This document shows, in pieces, positions 19,097 through 27,340 of a stretch of 33,929 bases of DNA. Position numbers and translations under genes: made by a program. The notes beneath the pieces were generated by a model, which saw only the letters and a list, made by a program, of their open reading frames with translations, did no database searches and was not told the origin of the DNA. How positions within the stretch are numbered: position 1 is the stretch's first letter; every line of letters begins with the position of its first letter. The stretch is from JBBDWJ01 sp040902925. Its GTDB lineage: Bacteria > Acidobacteriota > Terriglobia > Bryobacterales > UBA6623. Location: contig JBBDWJ010000139.1 in assembly GCA_040902925.1 (NCBI GenBank), positions 1-33,929 of the forward strand. Direction: 5' to 3'.

Positions 19097-19957
19097 ATGG
19101 CCGCTACGGTCTGGAAGGGCTTTCTTACCTTTGGGCTGATTTCGATTCCGGTGCGCCTGTTTACGGCGGCGCGCCCCGAACGCGTCAGCTTTAACCAGCT
19201 CTCAAAAAAGACGCATGCCCGCGTCAAGCAGCAGCTCATCGACCCCACTACGGGGGAGGTCGTCGAGCGCTCCGATATCGTCAAGGGTTACGCCGTCGGC
19301 AAAGATCAGTACGTGCTGGTCGAGGACGAGGAAATCAAGAAGGTTCAGCCCTCCTCCGGCGACACCATGGAGATCCTGGAATTCGTGAAGCTCCAGGAAG
19401 TCGACCCGCTTTACTACGACCAGTCGTATTACATCGTTCCCGAGGAGGCCGGCAAGAAGCCGTACTACCTGCTCGTCGATACGATGGAAAAATCAGGCTA
19501 CGTGGCGGTAGCCAAAATCAGCATGCACCAGCGCGAGTACACGATCATGGTTCGCCCCCGGGCGGGCGGCCTGACGCTCCACACGATGTACTACGAGAAC
19601 GAGATCCGCGAGGTGCCCGAATACGGCCGGCGCGGCGATTTCGAAGTCAGGCCGCAGGAGATCAAGCTCGCCGAGCAGCTTGTCGAAAGCCTGGCCACGC
19701 CATTCGAACCCAAAAAGTATACCGACGCCTACCAGGCGCGGCTCAAAGAGCTTATTGAAGCCAAGCAAGAGGGTAAGGAAGCCCAACCCACCGAGACCCG
19801 CCGTCTCGCGCCCGTTATCGACCTGATGGACGCGCTGCAGAAGAGCCTGAAGGACAGACCGGAAAAAAAAGCGCCCGCGCGGGCTAACGGCATGACGTCC
19901 GCGCAGGAAGAAGCAGCGCCGAAGCGAGCGAGCAAGCGCCGCAAAGCGGCCCGCTAG
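19097..19957 (+). CDS. ku: Bacterial Ku protein (non-homologous end joining)
   Basis: The 286-residue protein is a standard bacterial Ku. It forms homodimers that ring double-strand DNA ends and recruit the ligase LigD. Signature segments run in order: MAATVWKGFLTFGLISIPVRLF, FNQLSKKTHARVKQQLIDPTTG, EIVKGY-like DIVKGYAVGKDQYVLVEDEE, DPLYYDQSYYIVPEEAGKKPYYLL, and EIKLAEQLVESLATPFEPKKYTD. The C-terminus is a lysine/arginine-rich tail (KRASKRRKAAR), a variable part that contributes DNA binding in relatives. GGGAGG about 11 bases before the ATG supports the start. LigD is often a neighbour but is not within this window. The protein acts on chromosomal DNA in the cytosol, mainly in stationary phase in known cases. 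Confidence 0.96.
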   Translation: MAATVWKGFLTFGLISIPVRLFTAARPERVSFNQLSKKTHARVKQQLIDPTTGEVVERSDIVKGYAVGKDQYVLVEDEEIKKVQPSSGDTMEILEFVKLQEVDPLYYDQSYYIVPEEAGKKPYYLLVDTMEKSGYVAVAKISMHQREYTIMVRPRAGGLTLHTMYYENEIREVPEYGRRGDFEVRPQEIKLAEQLVESLATPFEPKKYTDAYQARLKELIEAKQEGKEAQPTETRRLAPVIDLMDALQKSLKDRPEKKAPARANGMTSAQEEAAPKRASKRRKAAR

Positions 19958-20052
19958 ATTTCGCGGGCTGCTGCGTCGTCTGTCGCCTTTTTTTTCTTCC
20001 TGGCCAATGCCCTCCAGGACGACCCAGCACTGCTTGCCACGGCGATGTGGAG

Positions 20053-20071
20053 CGAGCGGCCATCCCGCTCG
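20053..20071. repeat. Short GC hairpin downstream of ku
   Basis: CGAGCGG (20053-20059), a 5-base loop and its exact complement (20065-20071), in the 213-base gap between ku and the chelatase gene. A T-rich run (TTTTTTTTCTT, from about 19988) lies further upstream, so it does not form a standard terminator with this stem. Confidence 0.45.
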
Positions 20072-20170
20072 ACTGTGAGCCTGCTGGGCTCGAACACTTT
20101 CTCGCCGACCCTGCCGATACTCGCAAGCGCCGCGGCTTACGTTCGCGGCAACTAGATTAGACTAAGTACG

Positions 20171-20596
20171 GTGCCATCCCAAGGCAGCGTAGCGGCGGCA
20201 AACAACAGCATCGCACTGGCAGATGGCAGCCTCGCGCTGGTCGTCTTCGCTCATGGCTCGCGGGTCGAGGGGGCCAACGAGGCGGTTCGACGCGTCGCGG
20301 CGCAGGCGGCCGAGCGTTGCGGCTTCCGGCTGTGGGAAACGGCGTTTCTCGAGCTGGCCACGCCCGATCTGCCGGCGGCTGTCGGAGGGCTCGCTGCCCG
20401 CGGCGCGCGTCGAATCGTAGTGACGCCCTATTTCCTGACCATGGGGATGCACCTGACCGCCGATCTCCCACGTATACTCCAATCTATCGTCGAGCAGAAC
20501 CCGGGCGTCGAGCTCGAATGCTCTCCACCGCTGGATGGCCATCCCGCGCTGGTGGACATTCTCAGCGATCGCGTCCGGCCTTTTTTGGACTCATGA
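20171..20596 (+). CDS. CbiX-type sirohydrochlorin chelatase
   Basis: A 141-residue single-domain chelatase of the short CbiX/SirB type. The two histidines that hold the metal are His28 (VFAHGSR) and His94 (PYFLTMGMHLTADLP), with the expected spacing. Members insert cobalt or iron into sirohydrochlorin, en route to cobalamin or siroheme. The start is GTG at 20171. The stop codon overlaps the start of the flavin reductase gene (ATGA), so the two are translationally coupled. No other cobalamin or siroheme gene is in the window, so cobalt or iron cannot be chosen; the acidic/His-rich tail seen in some nickel-inserting homologues is absent. Confidence 0.88.
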   Translation: MPSQGSVAAANNSIALADGSLALVVFAHGSRVEGANEAVRRVAAQAAERCGFRLWETAFLELATPDLPAAVGGLAARGARRIVVTPYFLTMGMHLTADLPRILQSIVEQNPGVELECSPPLDGHPALVDILSDRVRPFLDS

Positions 20597-21318
20597 AACC
20601 GCCTTCCGTACGCACCGTACAACTGGTCGAATCCGTCGTCATCAACCACGAAGTGCGGCATCTGATTTTCGAGAGCGTCAGGGAGTCATCGTTCGACTTC
20701 ACACCCGGCCAGCATCTCTGCCTCGGCACAACCCTCAACGGCGAGCGGATCGAGCGCTACTACTCCATTGCATCCGCGCCCGCCGGCGACAACCGCTTCG
20801 AGGTATGCGTCAAGGCATCACCCGCGGGAGGCGGCTTCGGACAACGCCTGGCGACAATGAAACCCGGCGACCAGCTCGACTGCATGGGCCCTTCGGGCGG
20901 CTTCCGGCTGAAAGAGCCTGTGCGGGACGCGGTCTTCGTCGCCGGAGGAACAGGCCTGGCGCCATTGCGCGCGATGTTGCATCACCTCATCGCCCGCGAG
21001 GACCGCAGTGGCGGGGCTCAGTTAACCTTGATCCTCGGGACACGCCAGCCGGACTGGCGGTATTACTACGACGAATTCACCGAACTCGCCGCCCGGGCGC
21101 CCAATTTTCGCTTCTGGCCCACCATCAGCCGGCCCACCGAAGGTTGGACAGGCCGCACCGGCTATGCGCAGCCCCATTTGGAGGAAGCGCTCGCCGGCCG
21201 TGCCGGCGAAGTGGACGTGTATCTATGCGGACACTCCGCGATGGTGAGACAAATCCGCGAGTCGCTCGAACAAACGGGCTTTGACATCGGCTCGATCGTT
21301 TACGAAAAATACGGTTAG
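20593..21318 (+). CDS. Ferredoxin-NADP reductase-like FAD oxidoreductase
   Basis: A 241-residue flavoprotein of the ferredoxin reductase fold. The FAD-binding beta barrel includes RYYSIASAP (55-63), the RxYS motif, and GFGQRLATMKPGDQL. The nucleotide-binding half starts with VFVAGGTGLAPLRAM (115-128) and ends with DVYLCGHSAMV, the usual Cys-Gly motif near NADP. There is no [2Fe-2S] domain, so a separate electron carrier or direct substrate is needed. The frame is open to 20317, but the start is set at the ATG (20593) that overlaps the chelatase stop in ATGA. Coupling to a chelatase suggests a reductive step in the tetrapyrrole or metal supply; this is inference. Confidence 0.88.
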   Translation: MKPPSVRTVQLVESVVINHEVRHLIFESVRESSFDFTPGQHLCLGTTLNGERIERYYSIASAPAGDNRFEVCVKASPAGGGFGQRLATMKPGDQLDCMGPSGGFRLKEPVRDAVFVAGGTGLAPLRAMLHHLIAREDRSGGAQLTLILGTRQPDWRYYYDEFTELAARAPNFRFWPTISRPTEGWTGRTGYAQPHLEEALAGRAGEVDVYLCGHSAMVRQIRESLEQTGFDIGSIVYEKYG

Positions 21319-21402
21319 GCGTTGACGAGAAAATACGGACAGGCCTGGGCCGGCCCATACGGCTCGCCGCGCCGCGACGCCGACTCAACAGTAAGGATAC
21401 CC

Positions 21403-22077
21403 ATGAAACGTTTTCCCTCCTGCCTTGTGCTGGTTCTTTTCTGTACCACGACGTTGGTCTCGTCCTCCTACGCGCAAAACACGGACTCCAAGGGCAAGAT
21501 CGAAGCGCTACTGAAACAGAGCGCCAAAGAGTTTCTCGCTGTCATCGACAACGTCAGCGCGGAACAGTGGAATTTTAGGGCCGGCAACATTCGCCACAGC
21601 ATCGGGGAAGAGGCCGAGCACGTTTGCTTTTCCGAGCAAGAGCTACAAAAAGTCCTTCAGGCCGCTCTCAAAGTCAACGATCCTAAAAAGACCGCGGAAC
21701 TTAAGGGCAAGGAGGAAGAAGTCCGCGAGCTGATGCTGGGCGCGGAGAAAGGTGCGGAAAACTTCCGCCCCCGCGGGCGCATCAACAGCAAGCTCGAAGT
21801 GCTCGAGTATTTCAACGCCGCCCACAACAAGCTGTTGCAGCTTCTGGCCGGGGCGCAGGGTCTCGATAGCGGCTACTACAAACACCCCAATAAGGACTAC
21901 GGGGAGCTGACCACCCGGCAATGGTTCTACTACATCGCCTACCACAAGCAGCGTCACGTCAAACAGATCGAAGCCATCAAAGCGCATCCGGACTACCCCG
22001 GCCGCGTACGCAAAGCCTCGCTAGACTTGCCCACCAGCCAGGCTGAGCCGCTCGCACTGTCAAGCGCTCGGCCTTAG
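21403..22077 (+). CDS. Exported DinB-like metal-binding protein
   Basis: The 224-residue protein has a Sec signal peptide (KRF followed by a hydrophobic stretch, SYAQ cleavage after residue 24). After it comes a DinB/YfiT-like four-helix bundle: NVSAEQWNFRAGNIRHSIGEEAEHV in helix 1-2, and YYIAYHKQRHVKQIEAIK as the final helix with the HxxxxH pattern. The histidines would bind a divalent metal. Most DinB-superfamily proteins are cytosolic thiol transferases or of unknown activity; export is a special variant. Start: ATG at 21403 with AAGGA six bases upstream; an upstream extension of the frame is not protein-like. Its stop codon overlaps that of the convergent antiporter gene. Confidence 0.8.
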   Translation: MKRFPSCLVLVLFCTTTLVSSSYAQNTDSKGKIEALLKQSAKEFLAVIDNVSAEQWNFRAGNIRHSIGEEAEHVCFSEQELQKVLQAALKVNDPKKTAELKGKEEEVRELMLGAEKGAENFRPRGRINSKLEVLEYFNAAHNKLLQLLAGAQGLDSGYYKHPNKDYGELTTRQWFYYIAYHKQRHVKQIEAIKAHPDYPGRVRKASLDLPTSQAEPLALSSARP

Positions 22078-23933
22078 GCGGGCGTGGGCTGCTGCGCTTT
22101 TTCCGGTTGTTTTGCCTGTTCGTCTTCGCCTTTGGTTTCCATCTGATGCCCTACTAAGCTGATGAGCCTGTCGCCTGCTTTGGGTTTCGGTTTTGCGTCC
22201 GCTGTGAGGATGCGCAGATCGCCCACGGAGTTGATGAGAAACATCGGCAGCACTTCGCCTCCGTAGCGCTCGGTCAAATCGTTGTAGCTGAACTTCTCGG
22301 TTAGGTTTGTCTTTTTTACCGTCCACCCGGAAGCGAACTTCTCACTCAGGAACCCGTAGGTCGCCTCGTGCGAGAACAGCAGACGTCCGCTGAGGTGTTG
22401 CGGGCTGACCCAGGTCCGCCGGCCGCGATCGACTCCGGTCGGCGGAGGAAGCTGGAATACGTGGTCGCGGCCGAACGTTCCCGCAAAATGAAGCGCTCCC
22501 AGCGCGTTCGCTTCTTCGTTCGAGGTCAACGCCAACAGGTTGCCGATGCCGTAGAGCTCCACTTCATCCAGCACCGACTCGGAAAGAATCCCGCCGTAGT
22601 AGACCGGCAGCTCGCTCATGCGAGCGGCGGTGACGTTCTCCCAGTTGCTGTCGGCGATCGCCACGCGAAGCTTTTCGCGCTGCAGCGCCTTGGCGATCTC
22701 GCGGGCCCAGGAGTGCGCTCCGACAATAAGCACGCCCTGCGGGCTAGGCTCGGCCAAGCCGAGCTTCCGCGCCACGGCAAACGCCGTCGATCCGTAGATC
22801 GCCGAGGTGCCGATGATGACAAGAAAGGTGATCGGCACCAGCGCCTGCGCTTCCGGATAGTCGTTACGCACCAGCTCGGCGGCAAACAACGCCGAGACCG
22901 CCGCCGCAACGATGCCGCGCGGCGCCATCCAGGCCACGAAAATCCGCTGCTGCCTGGATAGGTTGGTGCCGAGCGTCGATAGCCAAACCGCCAGCGGCCG
23001 GATGATCAAAATCAATCCAGCCAGAAACAGCGCGTGCCGCCAACCGAGTTGTTCCAGATCCTGGGCGCGCACCCGTGCCGCCAGCACAATGAACAGCACC
23101 GAAATAATCAGCACGCGCAGATTTTCCTTGAACTCGATAATGTGGCGGACCGGATACCAGCGCTGGTTCGCCAAGGCGATGCCCATCAGGGTTACGGCCA
23201 GCAGTCCCGCCTCGCTCTTGAATTGGTTGGAGACCAGGAAAACCGCAATCACCAGCATCAGGGAAACAGAGTTTTGGAGAAAGTCGGGGATCCATTGGCG
23301 CTTCAAGGCCACCGTCGCGATAGCCGCGCCGGCCAGCCCGATTCCTGCTCCGATGCCAAGGGTTTCGAAAAAACTCGCCACCGCTGTTCGTGTGTTCGCG
23401 GTAGCGCCGCCCAGCAGAATCGCCTCAAACACCAGCACGGCCAGAATCGCGCCGATGGGGTCGTTCAACATGCCTTCCCACTTGAGGAGCGAGCCGACCT
23501 CGCCGATCGGCCTCACGTGGCGCAGGAGTGGAAGGATGACGGTCGGGCCCGTAACCACCAGAATCGCGCCCAGCAGGGCGGAAAGCTGCGCGTCGAGGCC
23601 CAATACGGTATACGCCAAACCCGCCGAAGCGCCCCAGGTCACCAGCACGCCAATCGTTACGAGATTGCGCAGGCTGGAACCGATTTCGCGAAGCTCCTCG
23701 ATCTCGAGGCCCAGTCCGCCCTCAAACAGAATTACGGCGACCGAGAGCGAGACGACTGGTTGTAGCAGATTTCCAAACAACACGTCGGGATCGAGCCAGC
23801 CAGTGACCGGGCCCGCCACGATGCCGGTCAGCAGCAGCAACACGATAGATGGCAGACGGATCTTCCAGGCAATCCACTGCGCCGAAACGCCGAGGATGAG
23901 CACCAAAGCCAACCCGGTCACGCTGTGCTGCAA
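22074..23933 (-). CDS. CPA1-type cation:proton antiporter with TrkA-N domain
   Basis: The 619-residue protein has about 12 transmembrane helices in residues 1-385, with the CPA1 signature of adjacent Asn-Asp (EGMLNDPIGAI, N157-D158) and ILFEGGLGLE at 69-77. A cytoplasmic TrkA-N/RCK-like domain follows (GVLIVGAHSWAREIAKAL from residue 400), which probably binds a nucleotide and gates transport. It ends in a charged tail rich in Lys, Gln and Glu. Such proteins exchange Na+ or K+ for H+ in the inner membrane. It lies 30 bases after the kinase gene and is probably last in a ruvA-ruvB-kinase-antiporter unit. The ion cannot be told from sequence. Confidence 0.9.
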   Translation of the reverse strand: MQHSVTGLALVLILGVSAQWIAWKIRLPSIVLLLLTGIVAGPVTGWLDPDVLFGNLLQPVVSLSVAVILFEGGLGLEIEELREIGSSLRNLVTIGVLVTWGASAGLAYTVLGLDAQLSALLGAILVVTGPTVILPLLRHVRPIGEVGSLLKWEGMLNDPIGAILAVLVFEAILLGGATANTRTAVASFFETLGIGAGIGLAGAAIATVALKRQWIPDFLQNSVSLMLVIAVFLVSNQFKSEAGLLAVTLMGIALANQRWYPVRHIIEFKENLRVLIISVLFIVLAARVRAQDLEQLGWRHALFLAGLILIIRPLAVWLSTLGTNLSRQQRIFVAWMAPRGIVAAAVSALFAAELVRNDYPEAQALVPITFLVIIGTSAIYGSTAFAVARKLGLAEPSPQGVLIVGAHSWAREIAKALQREKLRVAIADSNWENVTAARMSELPVYYGGILSESVLDEVELYGIGNLLALTSNEEANALGALHFAGTFGRDHVFQLPPPTGVDRGRRTWVSPQHLSGRLLFSHEATYGFLSEKFASGWTVKKTNLTEKFSYNDLTERYGGEVLPMFLINSVGDLRILTADAKPKPKAGDRLISLVGHQMETKGEDEQAKQPEKAQQPTPA

Positions 23934-23963
23934 CTAAGGGACCTCCGGCCGGCGCCCCTGGGG

Positions 23964-24596
23964 TCACGAACCGAGAGGCAGAAAGTATTGCGTTCCCCGC
24001 ACGGGCCGGCTCAGTTCCTGGAGCAGTTCTTTGAGATCGGCAGGGTTGTGGACGAAGTCCACTTTCGTGGTGTCGACGACGAGAACGTCGGCCTGCTTGT
24101 AATGCGCGAAGAAATGCTCGTAGGCGCGCATCACCTCCTGCAGGTACTCGTTGGAAATTCGCGCTTCCGAAGCAACGTTTTTGCGGCTGATGCGCTCACG
24201 CAAGACCTGCGGCGAGGCTTTTAGGTAAACCACCAGGTCGGGTTCGGGCACCTGGTCTTTGAGAAAGCTGTAGTACTTGTCGTAAACCGCCAGTTCTTCG
24301 TCGTTCAGACCCAGATAGGCGAACAGCTTATCTTTTTCGAAAAGATAGTCGGCGACGACGGGCGCGCGCGAGCTCTCCAGCTTTGCCGCCTGCAGTTGCT
24401 GGAAACGCGAAATGAGATAGAACATCTGCGCGCGGAAGGCGGCGCCGTCCTCTCCGCGGTAGTAGGCATCCAGAAAAGGATTCTCTTCGGAATCAAGCAA
24501 CGTCCGGGCGTGGATGCGCTCCGCCAGCGCCCGGGCCAGACTCGATTTGCCGACCCGCAGCGGTCCTTCGATCACGATGAAGCGGCCTGCGCTCAT
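23964..24596 (-). CDS. Deoxynucleoside kinase family protein
   Basis: A 210-residue P-loop kinase. The Walker A motif GPLRVGKSS is at 11-19; the substrate-lid region RERISRKNVASEARISNEYL (about 133-152) and the acidic ENPFL segment near 38-42 are those of the deoxynucleoside kinase family (deoxyadenosine/deoxyguanosine kinases and relatives). It phosphorylates salvaged deoxynucleosides with ATP. It sits between ruvB and an antiporter on the same strand, with 46 and 30 bases of gap; co-transcription is likely. A thymidylate kinase-like enzyme is less likely, as the Walker A and lid patterns fit dNK better. Base specificity is not predictable. Confidence 0.88.
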   Translation of the reverse strand: MSAGRFIVIEGPLRVGKSSLARALAERIHARTLLDSEENPFLDAYYRGEDGAAFRAQMFYLISRFQQLQAAKLESSRAPVVADYLFEKDKLFAYLGLNDEELAVYDKYYSFLKDQVPEPDLVVYLKASPQVLRERISRKNVASEARISNEYLQEVMRAYEHFFAHYKQADVLVVDTTKVDFVHNPADLKELLQELSRPVRGTQYFLPLGS

Positions 24597-24642
24597 GAAT
24601 AAAGCCTACTCGAATATTTTGGGCGGTGGAAAGCGGACGTTT

Positions 24643-25665
24643 TCAAAACTCTAAAGCCTGCTGTGCGCGGCGCGGCATATCCACGCCAAAATACTCAAAT
24701 GCCAGCCGCGTGCCGACCCGGCCGCGCGGCGTGCGGTCCAAGAAACCCAGTTGTATCAAGTAGGGTTCGTAGACCTCCTCGATCGTGCTGGCGTCTTCAC
24801 CGACCGAAGCGGCAATGGTGTTGAGCCCAACGGGCCCTCCGCCGTACTTGCCGAGAATGGTTCGCATCACTTTCTGATCGACTTCATCGAGCCCGTATTG
24901 GTCGACCTCGAGCAAGTCGAGAGCGGTCTGCGCCACCTGCCGCTGGATGCGGCCGTCTGCGCGAACCTGCGAATAGTCCCGCACGCGCCGCAACAGCCGG
25001 TTGGCGATGCGCGGCGTGCCGCGGCTGCGCTTGGCGATCTCGTCAGCGCCCTCGGCGTCGATTTCGACCTGCAATAGCCGCGCAGAGCGGTAGACAATCG
25101 ACGCCAGCTCGGGCACGTTGTAAGGATTCAGCCGCAGCGTAAGCCCAAAACGTCCGCGCAGCGGCGCGCTGATCAGCCCCGCACGGGTCGTTGCCCCGAT
25201 CGCGGTAAACGGCGGCAGCGGGATCGAGTGCGGCCGCGCTCCCGGGCCGCTTCCAATCATCAAATCGACGCGAAAATCTTCCAGCGCCGAGTAGAGCATC
25301 TCTTCGACGTCGGGCAACAGCCGATGGACCTCGTCGATAAAAAAAACCTGGCGCTTTTCGATCGCCGTCAGGGCGCCCGCCAGGTCGAGCTTCTTTTGCA
25401 GAACCGGGCCGGAGGTCAAGTCGATCCGCACGCCCAGCTCGTTGCCGATGATCGTCGCGAGCGTGGTTTTCCCCAGCCCGGGCGGTCCGTAAAGCAACAC
25501 GTGATCCAAGGCCTCGCCGCGGCCGCGCGCCGCCTCGATGGCGATCGCCAAAATTTCCTTGACCTTGGGTTGTCCGACAAACTCTTCGAGCTTTTGCGGC
25601 CGCAGGCTCAGGTCAAACTGCTGGTCTTCGTCTTGCAGAGCCGGCGATATGATGCGGCTATCCAT
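24643..25665 (-). CDS. ruvB: Holliday junction branch migration helicase RuvB
   Basis: The 340-residue AAA+ motor drives branch migration at Holliday junctions with RuvA. It shows all family landmarks: SLRPQKLEEFVGQ near the start, Walker A GPPGLGKTT (about 60-68), Walker B FIDEVHRL, sensor IGATTRAGL, the arginine-finger region APLRGRFG, and a C-terminal winged helix (DEVDQKVMRTI, GGGPVGLNTIA, TPRGRVGTRLAFEYFG). Start ATG at 25665 lies eight bases after the ruvA stop, so the pair is co-translated. No ruvC is beside it in this window. Confidence 0.97.
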   Translation of the reverse strand: MDSRIISPALQDEDQQFDLSLRPQKLEEFVGQPKVKEILAIAIEAARGRGEALDHVLLYGPPGLGKTTLATIIGNELGVRIDLTSGPVLQKKLDLAGALTAIEKRQVFFIDEVHRLLPDVEEMLYSALEDFRVDLMIGSGPGARPHSIPLPPFTAIGATTRAGLISAPLRGRFGLTLRLNPYNVPELASIVYRSARLLQVEIDAEGADEIAKRSRGTPRIANRLLRRVRDYSQVRADGRIQRQVAQTALDLLEVDQYGLDEVDQKVMRTILGKYGGGPVGLNTIAASVGEDASTIEEVYEPYLIQLGFLDRTPRGRVGTRLAFEYFGVDMPRRAQQALEF

Positions 25666-25673
25666 CGTGCGCC

Positions 25674-26270
25674 TTAGCGACCCACCAGCTCCATCGACCG
25701 CCGGAACAAGGGCTCGAAGTCGTGCTCGATGCCAGCCTCCAGGGCCTTGCGAACCGCGGCTTGGGCGGCGTCACGCGTACACCCCAGGTTTTGCAGCGCC
25801 GAGATGACATCCTGCTCGACCCCTGCATCGCTCGGCCCGGCCGCCACAGTTTCTCCTTCAGGGGACAGCGGCCCGAGCTTCTCGCGCAACTCGAGCACAA
25901 TGCGCTCGGAGCCTTTGCGGCCGACACCCGGAACCCGGGTTAGCCTCTTCGCGTCTCCAGCCCGAATCGCCGTCACCAACTCCTCGAGGGGTACGCCCGA
26001 CAGAATCGTGACCGCCAGCCGGGGCCCGATGCCATTCACCGTGATTAGCCGCTCGAAGAGCTCCTTTTCGCCGCGCGTGAAGAAGCCAAAAAGTGCCAGC
26101 GTATCTTCTCGTACATAAGTAAAGGTGTGCAGCGAGGTCTGCTCGCCGGGGTTCCCGAGCTGAGAGAACGTCGAGACCGGAATGGTGACCGCGTAACCGA
26201 CGCCGCCGACGTCCAGGAGGGCGAGATTAGGCTTCTTTTCGAGTAGTGTTCCCCGCAGATGCGCGATCAT
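25674..26270 (-). CDS. ruvA: Holliday junction branch migration complex subunit RuvA
   Basis: The 198-residue protein binds the four-way junction and loads RuvB. An OB fold (MIAHLRGTLLEKKPNLALLDVGGVGYAV) is followed by two helix-hairpin-helix motifs (VNGIGPRLAVTILSG and VPGVGRKGSERIVLEL), a short linker and the C-terminal three-helix domain that contacts RuvB (VISALQNLGCTRDAAQAAVRKAL). The length is normal. It is the first gene of the minus-strand group and is divergent from rsmE, with about 263 bases between that must contain both promoters; I could not pick clear boxes there. Confidence 0.96.
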   Translation of the reverse strand: MIAHLRGTLLEKKPNLALLDVGGVGYAVTIPVSTFSQLGNPGEQTSLHTFTYVREDTLALFGFFTRGEKELFERLITVNGIGPRLAVTILSGVPLEELVTAIRAGDAKRLTRVPGVGRKGSERIVLELREKLGPLSPEGETVAAGPSDAGVEQDVISALQNLGCTRDAAQAAVRKALEAGIEHDFEPLFRRSMELVGR

Positions 26271-26533
26271 TCAAGGTGGGCGGCCGACGGGCCCTTCAGA
26301 GCCAAATTATTGCCAACGCTTTCCGGCAGTGTCAAGCGCGAGAGTGGATAGCGATGCTGGGCGCCGTGCCCGGATAAAGCCGCGCTGGCACGGCAAAATG
26401 CACCGGCCCGCCGCCGGATCGTCACCGGATTGACGAGGCCGATCCGCTGGGAGAGAAGCAGGCGTCGTGGTAGAAGAAGAGATGCGCCACCACTAGAATT
26501 GTTCACGCTCGCCCACTCGTTGGGCCGCTGACT

Positions 26534-27280
26534 ATGGCCTTGCGCAGAATATTCGTCGAATGGATTCGCGATGATGTCGCGGGAGTCGATGGCGCCCGCG
26601 CTCATCATCTGGGCCGGGTTGCGCGTCTGCGCACCGGAGAGCTGGTCGAGGTCAGCGACCATGAACGCCTGTTTCTCGCCAAGGTAAGAAGCGCCGGCGG
26701 GCGGCGAGTCGAGTTCGACATCGTTGAGCCGCTGCCAACCCCGGCCCGGCCATTCCCGATCGTGCTGCAAGCATCGATCTTCCAATTTGCGCGCTTCGAG
26801 TGGATCATCGAGAAGGCCTCCGAGATGGGTATCCGCTCGATTGTTCCCGTGGCCGCGGGATTCAGCGAGCGAGGTTTGGTCACAGCGGCTCGAAAGCGGT
26901 ACCTGCGCTGGCAGAGGATTGGCGAAGAAGCCGCCCAGCAGGCCCGCAGGTTCGCCCCTCCGGCCGTGGAAGAACCTATGCCGTTTGAGGAAGCGATTGC
27001 CGCCGCCGCCGGCCCCCTGCGGCTGTTTCTCGACAGCGATTCCACGCTGCTGAAGGATTTATTGGCGTCGCCCCAGGAAAACGTCACGAAAGACCCGGCC
27101 TTTCTTCTGGTCGGTCCCGAGGGCGGCTGGACCGATATCGAACGTCAGCAGGCGCAAGCGGCCGGGTATCGATCAGCGGGCCTGGGCCCGGGCATCTTGC
27201 GCGCGGAAACCGCCGCTCTGACCGCCGTGGCCATTACGACCCACATCCTTGCTCAACAGCCCTCGCAGGGGGAGGACTAG
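26534..27280 (+). CDS. rsmE: 16S rRNA m3U1498 methyltransferase RsmE
   Basis: The 248-residue SPOUT methyltransferase adds a methyl group to N3 of uridine 1498 of 16S rRNA, using S-adenosylmethionine. An N-terminal PUA-like domain (HHLGRVARLRTGELVEVSD) leads to the knotted catalytic domain: QFARFEWIIEKASEMGI, LLVGPEGGWTDIE and LGPGILRAETAAL. The last usually reads LGPRILRTETA; the Arg is Gly here, which is mildly unusual. The ATG at 26534 has no strong ribosome-binding site but starts exactly at the family N-terminus. It converges with the CPBP protease gene. Confidence 0.93.
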   Translation: MALRRIFVEWIRDDVAGVDGARAHHLGRVARLRTGELVEVSDHERLFLAKVRSAGGRRVEFDIVEPLPTPARPFPIVLQASIFQFARFEWIIEKASEMGIRSIVPVAAGFSERGLVTAARKRYLRWQRIGEEAAQQARRFAPPAVEEPMPFEEAIAAAAGPLRLFLDSDSTLLKDLLASPQENVTKDPAFLLVGPEGGWTDIERQQAQAAGYRSAGLGPGILRAETAALTAVAITTHILAQQPSQGED

Positions 27281-27340
27281 CGGGACTGCACCGGAAGCCC
27301 GACGCCACGCTTCTATCGGATGCCAACCTGCCGGCCGGGC

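Noticed and set aside
18681..19139. The 152-codon frame as an intact novel protein.
   Set aside because: Only its first 30 residues are toxin-like; the rest of the toxin is in a neighbouring frame, so this is a frameshifted gene read into unrelated sequence.
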